DNA from: Eretmocerus hayati
Taxonomy: Eukaryota > Arthropoda > Insecta > Hymenoptera > Aphelinidae
Direction of reading: 5' to 3'
Length of the DNA: 64,000 nt
Assembly (NCBI GenBank): GCA_029851415.1
Contig: CM056743.1
Span: 14,748,727 to 14,812,726 of the forward strand
The translations under genes and the position numbers were made by a program. Shown here piece by piece: positions 12,265-23,932 of this stretch; within the stretch, counting starts at the first letter, position 1; each line of letters begins with the position of its first letter. A model generated the notes under the pieces. The model searched no databases. It was not told the DNA's origin and was given only the letters and a program-made list of their open reading frames with translations.

Positions 12265-13525
12265 CTGATGGAAAAGTAATGTAAGTTATTGATAATTCCT
12301 CTCTGTGCATGTTGCATCATTATTCAACCCATCGAAGTCACAGAGGGTCTAGAAGACCCCAAGCTTTCATCAAATTCCTATGAAGAGTCTTGTATTGTGA
12401 GATATACTTGTTTCATCGGCATTTGTCCTTCTATAGATACTCCCACGTATGACTCTAGTTTCTGGATAATTGGTTAAGTTCGCATAATTTTGTCGGTTGC
12501 AGAAAACGATGAAAAGAAGGCAAAGATTTGTTTAGGGTGCTTTACACCCCATGTGATGCCCTGTATCATTCCTTTCTATACTTTTCAATATAAAATTCTC
12601 CAAAGTCAGACAAAAAGTCTTGCGTACTCAATCATTCGAGGAATGTCAAGTAAGATGTGAGTTCAAGATTCGGATGGATACCTGTGCATCAGCATTAAAA
12701 TGACTGAATGGGGTCTAAAGGACCCCGCATTGCATGTGTATTATCTTTGAAAAAGGTGACCTCAACGGGTTCGACTAGCTTAGCCCCCTAGTTCTCATGA
12801 TACTCACCCAATTTCGGTTATGTTCATCTTGTAAGATGTTACGTTTTTGTAGCTTAAGCTGATTTCAGCTTCAAAAGCCATGGAAACATTTTTAAGCTTC
12901 ATATCGACAGTGCCATGATCACTCAGACCAAATATCGTGGATGCCGAGTAAGAATAATCTGACGTCAGTTCGGGGAATATGAAATTTCCAGATAATTTTG
13001 AAGGATCTCCAACAGTGAAAGTAAAGCTACCATTCCTTTTCATGTCAGACAAACCGTAAGTGGTACCATCGAAAATACCCAGCTCCATTGGAAAGATTCC
13101 CTGTGTGGGTGATCAGAATGACGCTATTAATTGAAATTCACTTACATGTAATCCAACCGGTTATGCGCCTTGAAGTATCAAGTTATGAGCCATTGACATT
13201 TTACAGAAACAAAACTGTGATAATAAGCCACCAAACGAATAGTGTAGCGGAATCATGAAGTGTAAAGCATCTTCATAATGTTCATCGCGCTATCGATTTG
13301 GTGACTATCCAAATTTCCACAAATATCTCACACTTGCAGCTACTACAACTAATCCATGTCGACATAAATACTCATCTCTTTCCTCAAGGTTTGAAGACTC
13401 ATCTTACCTGTTTGTAGTTGGTGGTTTTATTTGGTACCTCCATTGGATCCAAATGAAGATTTTGAAAGAGTTGTGGGAAATATTCGAGATAATAGTCAAC
13501 AACATCATCTACGGTGACGGTCACC
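11952..13525 (-). CDS. Secreted JHBP/takeout/group-7-allergen-like protein (3 exons; first exon missing)
   Basis: Three minus-strand exons join in consistent phase: 13408-13525, 12808-13100 and 11952-12264, giving about 240 residues to a stop. Introns of 307 and 543 bp have good boundaries (GTAAGA, GTGAGT donors; CAG acceptors). The order of features resembles arthropod juvenile-hormone-binding/takeout and dust-mite group-7-allergen-like proteins: an acidic helix near the N-terminus (VDDVVDYYLEYFPQL), a DP-M-VP linker, the strand block containing TTYGLSDMKRNGSF, alternating beta strands, and a helical C-terminal part. That fold binds hydrophobic ligands in extracellular fluid. Several N-x-T/S sites fit a secreted protein. 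The first translated exon should carry the signal peptide and end with two spare bases; I could not find it, so the 5' end is open. Family call is by eye. Confidence 0.7.
12808..13100 (-). CDS. Exon: central beta-strand part of JHBP/takeout-like protein
   Basis: 293 bp, beginning in phase 0 (GIFPMELGIFDG) after a CACACAG acceptor and ending with two bases of a Gly codon before GTGAGT. The peptide shows the GLSDMKR-G-F pattern and alternating hydrophobic strands, with NVS, NVT and NIT glycosylation motifs. This is the longest continuous coding stretch of the gene and the basis for the family call. Confidence 0.7.
13408..13525 (-). CDS. Exon: N-terminal part of JHBP/takeout-like protein
   Basis: 118 bp: one base completing a split codon, then 39 codons ending exactly at the CAG/GTAAGAT donor (phase 0). 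The acceptor is TTTTACAG with a fair pyrimidine tract. It encodes the acidic helix and the NKTTNYKQ stretch, with a glycosylation-type NKT. The required preceding exon must end in phase 2. Confidence 0.65.
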
Positions 13526-14183
13526 CTGTAAAAGTCAAGAGTCGACATATCAATTGAGCATGCACTGGAGATTTAAACTAAGGATGTAAGATCCTGTTCG
13601 TGATATGTGACTACCCTATTTTCCTTTTTCCGTATCATTTGCTATATTCCGCTCTCTGAAAGCACACACAGCACTTTTCAAATGAACATTTAATGTTCTA
13701 TAGATCTCACTCTTGAGCGAAAAATTTCGCTGAGTGACTTGACTTCTCTCAATATACTGCTGAATCAAGATTTTCAAAAATCGAAAAAATCCTAAGATTC
13801 CTTGGACGCGTTGTACAGAATATATACCCGTATTTCCTAACACTGATTCAAGATTTTGGTTCAGGGTCTCCATGGAATGACTAGGAATCGTGAAAAGTAG
13901 TGAGTTTTTCCAAAAATTTTGAAAAATTTATAATCATGGGAAATATCTGAGATTGGAATGCTAATGGATGTGGGATTTGCTATAATTATGATTCAGGAAG
14001 CATTCTGCTAATCACTTTTGAACAGCAGATTTTCCAACTAAGCGAAAATCAAAAATTGAATATGGACAACACAATGCAAAGTGTATCGAAAATTATGAGA
14101 TTACACGTGGTTACATATTTTTGCCAGAAAAAAAGATTATAGTCCGATCGAAGCGAGGATTATAAAACTCCGCACAAAATAGT
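13526..14183. other. Upstream of JHBP-like exon; no confirmed exon
   Basis: This is where a first exon might be expected. An 85-codon ATG-initiated frame lies on the minus strand at 13616-13873, but it has no signal peptide and no donor of the required phase, so I do not join it to the gene. Confidence 0.35.
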
Positions 14184-14302
14184 ACATTACGCGTCGAGTG
14201 CTGGAAACATTTTTTCCTTCGGGAAACCGAGCTGGACGTGGGCAATGGCACCGTCTAGCTGGGTTTTCCCGAAGGAAAAGTGTTTCCGCACGAGACGCGT
14301 AT
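14184..14302. mobile_element. Short hairpin MITE, copy 2
   Basis: Same palindrome as at 1025-1146, with the loop sequence GGGCAATGGCACC against GGGCGATGGCACC in copy 1 and a shorter A run in the right arm. It shares the AGTACRTTACGCGTCGAG left end with copy 1, which marks the true left terminus just outside the palindrome. A different flank (TGCAGTTTTATACGTC) starts after GACGCGTA. Confidence 0.75.
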
Positions 14303-14724
14303 GCAGTTTTATACGTCTGTACGCAGAAACACGCTGTTTCTGCGTATGGACGTATAAAAAATAATACGGAGTCGTTCAAATTGGCAGGATATTTTGACGC
14401 TGAGAATTATTGTCCAAACGCAACCCCGTGTTCCGCTTTGAACTTCTACGGCAGGATCTCTGTCTAAGTCAAGAGAACCTCTAAAGAAACAAGTATTTAC
14501 CAGCTAATAACAAAGAGTCCTGATGTACAGCAAGGACTGCGAATTCATTTTCTACGCTGAAAAATACATAAGGAAATCACAATTCAATCAATATAACATT
14601 CTGACCTCAAAATATCATTGTAATCAGGAGAAATTTTCAAGCAATTACACAATTTTTCCCAAACTTCACTTCGCCCTCTTTTGTTCGCAAGCACTGACAC
14701 ACCTTGTTACCTATACGTTAGAAG

Positions 14725-15380
14725 CGAAATGGATTTTGATACGAGGGCGGAAATGCTAATCTCCACTTACTGACAATGAATACGATTTTCTGCCCAGAGG
14801 TAAGAGTGGGTGTTGAAATCATCATGAAAGTGTGAAAGTCACCAGCGATTGGGTATAAAATGCTATTGTCCCAATCATCTGTGTTACAAAGAATATCCAA
14901 TGCTGGAAAAATTGTGTCCGATACTTAAGCGTGGCTTTTGCCTCGCACTCTCGTGAGATTTCCAACACTCACCTTTGGCTCTGGAATGGAAGTGTCTCCA
15001 TTTTGGTGTGCGAAAACTAATTTTCCTACCCTTGCATCCAGATGAATCATTCTCGTGCATTAGCTGTACGAGTAGAGAATCGAGGATTTGAGCCGAAATA
15101 CCATATTTCTCCCGCACAGACGATGAAGAATAGTACATTTCGATACAAGGGTGGAAAAATAAGTATCACACCCGTGTATCTAATACTATTCTTTGACAAA
15201 CTGTGAGAGAAAGTAGAAAAACAGTGCGGAAAAAATCTTTCTTTCTCGCACTTTCTTGTACAGTGTGTCAGAATAGTACGTTTCGATACAAGGGCGGGAA
15301 TGTTGGTTTGCGCACAACGAGTGACATTTTCTGGCCAGAGCCGAAAGCGAGTATCGCAACGATCGCAAAAATGTGGAAAC
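14725..15380 (+). repeat. Degenerate dispersed repeat (TACATTTCGATACAAGGGCGG family), clustered copies
   Basis: At about 14725-14850, 15132-15180 and 15268-15375 the same pattern recurs: TAGTACATTTYGATACAAGGG, a GG-AATG-TGG-TT block, then a TTTTCTGGCC-GAG-C-GAAA block. Diverged copies occur at 17159-17290 and 20366-20460 (plus strand) and at about 20985-21065 and 21380-21450 (opposite strand). I do not recognise the family; no ends or coding region are clear. Confidence 0.5.
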
Positions 15381-15726
15381 CACCCCGTCGAAGTGTTGAA
15401 TAATTCTTTCCCAATTCCCCCCCTCCCCCCTGGTCCGCTAGAGGCGCAACTGTGGCGTGCGAGGAGATTTCCGCGTGAACTGTGCGGAAAACATGAAAAA
15501 TAGTGTTTTCATCTTCTTGAGTCAGTTTTTTCGAAAAAATTTGGCCTAGTGGGACACGGGATGACGACAACCAATTTTTGTAGACTTCTCGGTAATTTCT
15601 CTAAAACATCGTAATTTGCGAGATATACAACATGTGCAATCCTGCAAGTGATAAAGTGTTTCTATAAAGTCAACGCAACGTCAAAGGAAACGATCCAACA
15701 AAATTCAGTATTTACATTTCAGAGTA

Positions 15727-16517
15727 AGGTAAGTGTGACTAATTTGCCCCCACTACTTTTGTTTTGCTCGCTATTTCAACTCATCTTCATATTTTTCAAC
15801 GTACTTTAGCTCATTTTGAAGGCTGTTTCAAGACCTTGAAAATGAGCTAAAGTGCGTTTAATTCTAACGAATTGGAGCCGAGATATCTTGATTCTCGCGG
15901 AAGAAGATTTTTTGCGAGTTTCCAACAGTGTGTTCCTAATTTGCCCCCACAGGGAAAAGAGGCCTATTTTCATGAGAATATACGGGTTTTTCGTATAATC
16001 GGGATATCTCGGCTCCCAGACCTCCAAATAAGACGTACTTTAGCTCATTTTGTAGCTTCTCTTACCCTCTTTCGAATTTCTTGATCGAGATTGATGTATT
16101 CGAATGGAGTGAAGAACGACTTTAGAAAAGACTATGGGGGCAAATTAGGAACACTGCACTTTTTTCGTAATATGGGCGTAGAATTGTCTAAAAATCGAAT
16201 TTTGTAATTCTACAAGAAGCATTCTAAAGCTGGGACAAAAACAAAGGAAATGAATTAAAGTACGTTGGAATTGATCATATCAATCTTGTTTGGCATAGTT
16301 TTTAGTGACTAACAAAAAAGAAGTCAAAAGTACTGAAAACCACATTTTTGTTGTAAGAAATGCGCGGGTCATAGAGGATAGATCCAGAACGTTTATTTCC
16401 TCATATTTTAACGTAACAAACGTGATAAAAATGCACGGCAGGGTGTGCGGGTGCATACGTTTGAGAACTTGAGTGGGGGCAAATTAGGGAATAGGGGCAA
16501 ATTAGGCACAATTACCT
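15727..16517. mobile_element. TA-flanked MITE with CTAATTTGCCCC terminal motifs
   Basis: Left end AGGTAAGTGTGACTAATTTG and right end (minus strand) AGGTAATTGTGCCTAATTTG, each followed by CCCC and each bordered by TA (15725-15726, 16518-16519). The CTAATTTGCCCC motif recurs just inside the right end (near 16476-16487) and in the middle (near 15936-15950), like reiterated transposase-binding sites. Two internal hairpins (about 15800-15860 and 15876-16018) are built on a repeated ACGTACTTTAGCTCATTTT block. No transposase is encoded. TA duplication and length fit a Tc1/mariner-like non-autonomous element. Confidence 0.65.
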
Positions 16518-17288
16518 TATAAATCGGTTGGACGAGTTTAATCGATGATAGGCTGCATGGCTCAGAAATGGTTGAAAATATGTCAAGGTCATGTTTTCTG
16601 ATATTTTGTTTACGTTGTTCTGATGAAATTGATTAGCAGATGCAAATCTGTGGAAGTAGTACATTTGTATCTAGCCTCAACGCCTTATTTACCGTTTCAT
16701 GCCTAGCTTATCATTGATTTTTTTCGCCAAACCGATATACCTCGCGAATCACTCTGGAATCTAAATACTGAATTCTGGATAGAAGCTTGTTTGACGTTAG
16801 GTTGCGTTCAAAGGAACTCGAATTTCTTTCACTTGCATCCGCTGCTCTGGCAAAAATTACATTGTATACCTCGCAAATCACGGTTGTTCATAAAAATCAC
16901 ACAAAAGCTCACAAGAAATGGTTATCGTCGTAACGTGTTCAACTAGGTCAGATATTCCGACAAAACTGATTGGGAGAACTTGAAACACTATTTTTCATGT
17001 TTTCCATACCTCGCGTGCGTCCCGTACAGTTCTTGCGGGAATCTCGGCGCACGCCGCCCGCATCTCCGCATCTAGCCCTTACAAGCTCGGTACTCTTTTG
17101 TATGGGAAACAAAGTTGAAAAAACCTGCGCGGAAAAGTCATATCCCGCACAGAAGATGGAAATAGTACATTTAGATATTTACGAGCATGGGAATGCTGGT
17201 TTACACACTCTGACGATGAGTCTTATTTGGTAGCCAGTGCCGAAAGCAAAAAACGTAAATCGTCATTAGGATGTGAAAAACATCTCAC

Positions 17289-17400
17289 CTGAAGGCTAAA
17301 CACTATTCTTCCATCAACTGTTTGAAGAAAAAACTGAATAATTTCACGAAATGTCACAATCCCGTACAGATAAGGAAGTAAAGCGAATAAAGAATATATC
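17289..17400 (-). CDS. Exon of unidentified membrane protein
   Basis: Completes the split Gly codon and continues with a strongly hydrophobic segment (YSLFALLPYLYGIVTF), then FREIIQFF to a CTTCAG/GTGAGA donor in phase 0. The polypyrimidine tract before its acceptor is poor, which lowers confidence. No later exon was identified. Confidence 0.4.
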
Positions 17401-17429
17401 CTAGTCATATCAATAGAATTTGAGGCGAA

Positions 17430-17502
17430 GCTGCCGTGGCCTCGTGGATAAGGTCCTTGTCTTCGACGCAGGAGGCTGGGGCTCGAATCTCGGCCGGCAC
17501 CA
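17430..17502 (+). repeat. tRNA-derived sequence (tRNA-Arg-like SINE head or tRNA pseudogene)
   Basis: Contains an A-box-like TGGCCTCGTGGATAAGG and a B-box-like GGCTCGAATCTC at tRNA spacing. A cloverleaf can be drawn: acceptor GCTGCCG pairs with CGGCACC (6 of 7), and the anticodon arm has the loop CTTCGAC, giving anticodon TCG (Arg). The T-arm pairs poorly. A CCA at 17500-17502 and the position inside an intron of the opposite-strand gene favour a retroposed SINE over a working tRNA gene. Confidence 0.55.
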
Positions 17503-17566
17503 ATGTGAATTTTCATAAGTGACCTAGGGTGGTTTCGGAAGTTCGGAAGTTCGGAACCCAACTTAA

Positions 17567-17714
17567 CACGTTCGCTGCGACGCCGAAAATCCCAGTTCCT
17601 TTTTTGTGTGCGACGGGTCCCACCGGTGGGACCCATTTCATGGGATTTTGATCACCGCCGCACACGAAAGAGGACGAGCGGGTCCCACCGTTGGGACCCG
17701 TCGCAGCGAACGTG
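17567..17714. mobile_element. piggyBac-like MITE (TTAA-flanked, 148 bp)
   Basis: Perfect terminal inverted repeats CACGTTCGCTGCGA are flanked on both sides by TTAA (17563-17566, 17715-17718), the target duplication typical of piggyBac-type elements. Near each end is a subterminal palindrome, GGGTCCCACCGGTGGGACCC or a one-base variant. A related terminus occurs at 40694. It sits in the intron between the two membrane-protein exons, next to the tRNA-like repeat. Confidence 0.8.
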
Positions 17715-17803
17715 TTAAATTGTAGGTGCCTCAAAATAATCTCAAAAAGAGGTTGAAGGTGCGTTAAAAAAATAAAGTTTGGGCATAAGGCTTACATACT
17801 CAC

Positions 17804-17982
17804 CCAAAATGAGAAGCTATTCCGGCAACAAAACCAACAACTAATTGACCCCAAATTGAGTCAATCTGAGAAAATGCCAATAATGTGATACAAACAATCG
17901 ATCTGTTCAAAAAATACATAATTTCTTGTTCCGGGTTATCTTTCCTCAAGAATGGATCGATTAGATTTGGAAGGCACTCTAC
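17804..17982 (-). CDS. Exon of unidentified membrane protein
   Basis: Follows acceptor TCATTTAG, opens in phase 0 with VECLPNLIDPF and ends ASHF plus two bases of a Gly codon at GTGAGT. It includes two hydrophobic runs. Phase matches the exon at 17289-17400. Confidence 0.45.
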
Positions 17983-19145
17983 CTAAATGATTATCTGCCT
18001 GAAGCTTTTCGATAATACACATGAGTTTCAACAATACTTGGAGGGGATAATTTGAAATTGTAATCATTTTTCAGTGGTTGCAACGTACACTATCGTCTAT
18101 GTCTATAGAAATAGTGGTTGAAGGACAAAAGTATTCAGCGCTAAATGTGCTTTTGAATTTCATCAAGCCTTGAATTTTATCGATTTTTACAATTGTTCTC
18201 CAGAATTATCCCACCGTAAGATATCCTTACGTCTTGTTAAACGCGCGCGTGTCAAAGCAATAAGGTGTATAATAGATTCAATGAGCGTGTAACATGATTC
18301 GAAGAAGGAATACAAACTCTGTACCTTACAGTAAGTAAAACACTTGTATATTGATAGAAAAATTTTCCAGACATGGGGAAAAAAGTTTAATCATCTGTAT
18401 AATTGGGTGCTCGTATTTTCTCGTTTAAAAATCGTCGATCCCATCGTGCAAGCCATCAGGTTAGAAACAATTAAATTCATGAAAGTTACCCAAATGGTAT
18501 CTAAAATTGTCATAAACTCATGTGGACTTAGGAAAATATGTTTTCGAAATGCCGTAGTAAAAACTACAATGTATATCTTATACTAACATTGGATCTTCGA
18601 ATATTTTTGGGTAATACCTACCATGTAAGCGTTCGAGAAAAGAATATAGAATATCAAGGTTCTTCGAACCACTAATCGACGATGTACGTCATATTTTTTC
18701 TACTATAGTCTTATGTTTCTCAAAACTTGATCTTTCACTGCGCTCAAAATAGATAGGCTTCAGTTGTTTGATCAGATAAAGTTTCAATCTCCAAGTGGCT
18801 TTGAGTGTGAAAAATTCAATCATTGTGATAAAAAAAAACATCATTGAAATGTATTTGAGTTCTTTACAAAAATTATGATAGCCCTGAGTCAACGCAACAT
18901 ACCGTTCATCAAATTCCGAAGTCTTGCAAGCTCACAATCATCATAACATTTGTAAGACTTTCGGGACAGAACACTTGATCAGAGCGTTCCATGAACAATA
19001 ATTTCAAATTCAAAGTCATATTATCCTCATAGTTTCCAACCCATTGGCAGTGCTGTGGATTACATGAGTTCCTAAACCAACAATCTTAGAAGTTGGGATG
19101 AAAGATACAAAAAATGAAATCATAGTCAACTTCAACATACCTCAA

Positions 19146-22100
19146 ACGGTATAGAATACTAAACCAGCGGTTTTCACCGGTTAGCTGTTCAAACTATTAA
19201 TCATGATTAATAAAAATAAGTGCACAGAAATCTTCAATGACGGCAAGGGCCGATACGGATCTCTAATTGAGTACGGTCAATTTTTATAATGACCATTCAG
19301 GAACAAAACATCTCTACAAGCAACTCATAACTTGCTTGATACCCTTGTCTGATCTAAAAAAAAAGCCTCTGGGAATCCACCCGTATGCCTACCCCACTGA
19401 GCGTTTCCTGAAGAACTTGCAATTAAATTCAAATGCGATTCGAATACGGTACTCTTTTACAATTCTCATATCTCTGCTTGCGATTCATTCTCAGATACGT
19501 CATGATCTCTTTTACCAGCTTATTGCAAATTCCATTCGGTTGAATTCTCATACAAAACTACAAACCGCCAATCTCGAGTGTTTGCATGTCGGATTCATAC
19601 TGAAGATTGCACTTGAATTTACTGACTGAAAGCTAAACGAACGCACCCTTTAAGTTTGCGTCCATCTTGCGATTACAGATATGACGATCTTATCACATTC
19701 CATATACTGTTTTAGGTTGACGAGTGGTTGGGTCCATTTTAAATAGCAACCTCTGACCGTCGATTTATAATTCATTCAGAGTATTATCAAGAGTCGAGTC
19801 AATGCAGACGCACACTCGACTTTAACATTTATAATTCAGGAATGCACGAATTGGCCATTGAAGAGGGTCTTTGTTTTTGGTTGGGTTGGTTAACTACTGC
19901 ATACTTACTTGTCAAGTGATGTTTTGGCTATCATCAGGATCTTTTATAGATGTAGCTGTAGCTTTTCAGGATAGACGAAGTGATAAGAGATTTAAAGACA
20001 GAAAGGATGCTTATCTGAAGCAGACGACGACGTGGGAGAGCTAACGGTCAAGCAGGAAATTTTTAACTGAACTCATTTGAGAATTGAATGGAATCATGTA
20101 CAGGATGGACCTTTCTATAGTGAATTTTCCTGAATCTTGATAAGAACGAGGGTGATTTTGCCATTGATACGGAGCAATCTCTTCCAAAGGACCACTCGAC
20201 TGACTCTGACTGGGAATTCGTTATTTATCAATTTGCATACTACTGATTAGAGACGGATACGGGACTGCCTAAATATTCACCCGCGAACAAGAGCTTTTTT
20301 CATAGGTCTGGGCGGGAATATGGCACTATAGCGCAGATTCATGATTCTTCCCCGCACAGCTGATATAAATATAGTAAATTTTGATACAAGCGCCGGAATG
20401 TAGCCTCCCCCCCCCCCCCCACCACATCGGATGATATATTTTCCGGACCAAGACAAAAATGATGATCGGAATTAATGACAAGAAAGCGAAAACCACCTCT
20501 TTTGAGAGTCTATCAAACACTAATTTTTCATCGACTGTGGAGGAAATATTATTTCAAGTTCAATTCATTTCCACACAACCGAGGGAAAATCAGAGTGTTC
20601 AATCCTCTTGAGCTTCATTCCAATAAATATTTTCCGCGATGGGGTCGAGAAAGAATGCAACAATTCCCATTTCCGCCTAATACACATTCAATTGACAAAC
20701 TAGTGAGGTACTTTCTTAGCAAACGTGGAATACCATTTAAGTATACTTGATGGAGTATTCTCGTGAACCCCCAAACTAATCATACAATTCAAAGATTGAT
20801 TCAGGAATCATCTAAAAATGATATTAAGTCATATTTAGATTACAAGCCAAATGATAGGTCAGTAAGCGGGGAAGGCGGTCATTGATATTTTCTTCCAGCG
20901 CCCGAAAGAATAAATCATTGGGATGGGACCCCAGATAAGGGTGTATTTCGCTTTCTAACTTATGATTTCAACCCTAGTTCTCGGTTCACGCCAGAAAATA
21001 TCACTCAATGTGAAGAAACCAACATTAGTTTCCTCGTACAGAAAGGTGCTATTCTCACTAAATGTGCGGGAAAGAAACTAAAAATACCTGCGAAAATTAC
21101 ATACTACCGCACACAATATGAAATACAGTAAAACTCATTTACGTGGGTCACCTCTATGATGCAGAGAAATAGTGGCTAATGTACAGAGGGCCAATGTACA
21201 TGGATAATTTTCTATGAAACAAGATTTCGATATTCAATCTGGTGTTGCAAAAAAATGGCCAATGTAGACAGGTACCCCATGTGCAGAAGCAACCAAAGTA
21301 ACAAGTTTCACTGTAATAATTCTTGACACCCGCAAGGTGGTTCTCGCATCCTCGTCATAATCCCTAATCTTCGTTTTCAGTTATGTTGGAAAAATATCAC
21401 TCCATGTGATAAAACCAACATTTCCGCCCTTGTGTCAAAATGAACTATTCTAGCAAGTACTTATACGTGAAACGCGTATCTCAAAATGGATGGCTATTTT
21501 GTTAATATCAATTTCATTTTCCTCCCATCGAAAAAACACCTCAACCCTCCGGCACCCATCACCCATGGAGATCCCGTGTCATTCGAACCAGTTGACTTGT
21601 TCTGGCATGCCCAGGGAATCATCAAACGTTCCTCACGATGACTATAAATCAAGCCTCGTGATATGAAGAAATCCTACCTCAAAGCATGCAAACATTCTAG
21701 TTGGCATAGTCGTTTCTGTTCAAAAACTAAAAACGTAATACAAGACTTCTGGATACAACCTAGACACAAAATTCTGCAATTGGAAATCCTGTAAAGTGAC
21801 ATGTTGCCCCAAACTATACAATACAACATCTCCAGAAATCAAAACACAAGGCGTCAACTCCCTAACTCATCAATTAATTAATCAAGTACACAGTAAGCTT
21901 CAAACTAGCCGCAGTCAACAAGAAGCTGCAAACACCTCCATTAGACGTCCAATAATGAATACACCATCACAACGTTACTATATAGAAGTAAGACGTCCAA
22001 CAACATCAGGCTCCAGTGTACCCACATTCCAGTCTTGGCATCAAGGGGGTTGACTATCGCAAACGTGAAGACAATGTAGGCACAAATGTGCGATAGTAAG

Positions 22101-22698
22101 AGAGTGAGATAGTGAAATATATAGTAAAGATACTTGGACGCAACTTAGAGCTTCCGGAATACCATAAGGTATGCGCATACATGTAGACCAACTTGGACGT
22201 CCGCCGGGGGCGTGATTAATTAATTAGCTTGGGAATATATATACGCAAGATTGTAAGGAGTAGGATGAGGTTAGGTTAGCTATGAAGATCGATTGGCTAG
22301 TATGGAAGATGATGTGGGCTTTCTTAGGGTTATAACTTGCTTCTCAAATTTTCCAAGAAACGGATATCCGTGAACTGTTGCTTCTAACTCTGATATCTAA
22401 AATATACATATACTTGGCTTGTTCATAGTTTATGGCTGCTGTCTTGGCCAACAATTGCGGACAAGAGTTTGGACCCTGAGTCTATTGTACATTCTCATAT
22501 GTGGATAATACTCGTACGTGTCATGATGAGATGTCTTGGGTAACTTGGATCTATAGCTGCTGACGAGGAGTTTGCTTTACTTGAGTCCAATGCACACAGG
22601 TATATATTTTGGAGGCTTCCTAATTAGCTAATTATATAATATGATCGCTAAGCAGCCCCTTGGATAGCTAAGATTATCCCCTTTGGCCCGTGACCGTA
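19146..22698. other. No recognisable gene; degenerate repeats
   Basis: Contains diverged copies of the TACATTTCGATACAAGG repeat (20366-20460, 20985-21065, 21380-21450) and a 14-base C run near 20408-20421. Open frames at 19267-19629 and 21796-22053 (120 and 85 codons) have no recognised motif, no splice context I trust and no clear signal peptide. Confidence 0.35.
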
Positions 22699-22700
22699 TA

Positions 22701-23930
22701 GGGGAGAGTGGGGCGAATTAGGACAGGTTTTGCAGTGGGGCTATCTGGCGATACTTGGGGATAGGCGCGCTACGCGACTTGAAAGTTCAACTATTGAATA
22801 TATTGTAAAAAAATTTTCAGACCTCTAGGTCACCGCTTTCATAATTTTTTTTTAAAGTTTGAGAAAAAAAATCTGTCCAAATTCACCCCGCGTTTGGGGG
22901 CACTTTAGGACAGTTTTGGAGGCAAATTAGGACAACCTTCCAAAATTGAAGTATACTACGATATTCCTCAACTATTAGAGTCGAGTTTGCTCATCAAAAC
23001 ATGTAGTAGTAACCCTAAGTACAGAGGGAAACTCGCCCGTGACCTTTACATCCTCCTAGAGCCTCAGCAAGCGAGCCATTTTTGTGTCATTTTTGAACAT
23101 TATTGAATTAGGCGGTTTATTGGCGCAATACCGTCTTCAGCAATCAGTAATCGACTCGCGGCCTGAGAGTCGACTTTCATTAGTTTTTCTTCACATTGGA
23201 GGTATTCATACTTGCCCCAAGTCAACGATCCAAATAGTGGAGTGCGACAATGACCCGGATATCAGCGAATATGACAGTGATAATGCGAAAATCGAGCACT
23301 ATCTTCGAACACATAAAAAGCGACTTCTCGCCTCCAATCCGACTCTTATCACCGTCATCAGACATCGTAACTTCACTTTCTCACCCATTTTCCATCACCT
23401 AACTCACCCTCAACCTTCCGCACTTCGAAAAATTTGCACAAATGCATATGGGTCTCGATACGCGCAATTGTCCTCGAAAAACACGGACAGGCGATGTGTC
23501 GACCGATTTTAGATGGGATTTAGCATTGTCCGAATTCGCCCCGTTCAATTTGTCCTAAAATGCCCCCAAGCGTTTTTTTCGCAAAATTGCGATAACTCGG
23601 GTTCAACTGGGCCGATTTTGGCCCACGACGGCTCAAAATCTTCGTTTTGTGACGTAGTTTTCGACCCCCAAATGTCGATTAAGCCGACCCACTTTTGCAG
23701 AAGCAGCGTGTGATCTTGCATTTGCGGAATAAACCGCGTGAGGCCCTCAAAAAGCACCCCTACGTCAGCGAGGACCCCTAGTATCGTTTCGGGAGGTCTA
23801 ATCGGGATAAAAACCATTGTCTGTGATAGTATTGAAGATGTTTTTACGCGGCGGAAGCCTAGACTCACCCACAAGCGAGCTATCTTGCTTGTCCTAATTT
23901 GCCCCTCTCCTAATTCGCCCCACTCTCCCC
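22701..23930. mobile_element. 1.23-kb TA-flanked DNA transposon, copy 1 (non-autonomous)
   Basis: Ends in GGGGAGAGTGGGGCGAATTA (left) and its inverse at the right, bordered by TA at 22699-22700 and 23931-23932. Copies of the motif CCTAATTYGCCCC cluster near both ends (about 22715, 22870, 22920, 23530, 23890 and 23915). A 142-codon frame at 23084-23512 is not preserved in copy 2, so it is probably not a gene. No transposase motif. Copy 2 is at 49463-50695 and a fragment at 42131-42470. Confidence 0.75.
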
Positions 23931-23932
23931 TA

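Larger units (their letters stand above)
17289..19145 (-). pseudogene. Candidate multi-pass membrane protein gene, partly broken (exons on minus strand)
   Basis: Two clean exons join in phase: 17804-17982 (59 codons plus two bases, donor GTGAGT) and 17289-17400 (one base plus 37 codons, donor GTGAGA). Together they encode two hydrophobic segments around LVVGFVAGIASHF and YSLFALLPYLYGIVTF. Upstream pieces at about 18622-18890 (hydrophobic MMFFFITMIEFF, then a basic loop and FYILFSNAYM before a GTAGGT donor) and about 18390-18590 also look like membrane-protein exons. They need a one-base correction in an A run at about 18697-18702 and contain an in-frame stop near 18390. An exon-like Cys-rich piece follows an intron of about 68 bp near 19073. 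Insect chemoreceptors are one possibility, but I see no diagnostic motif, so function is unassigned. The breaks may mean a pseudogene or assembly errors. Confidence 0.35.

Noticed and set aside
17430..17502. Functional tRNA-Arg gene
   Set aside because: The T stem pairs poorly, CCA appears to be encoded, and it lies within an intron next to other insertions; a SINE or pseudogene is more likely.
23084..23512. 142-codon open frame as a real gene
   Set aside because: It lies inside a non-autonomous transposon, and the second copy at 49.8-50.3 kb does not preserve the frame.
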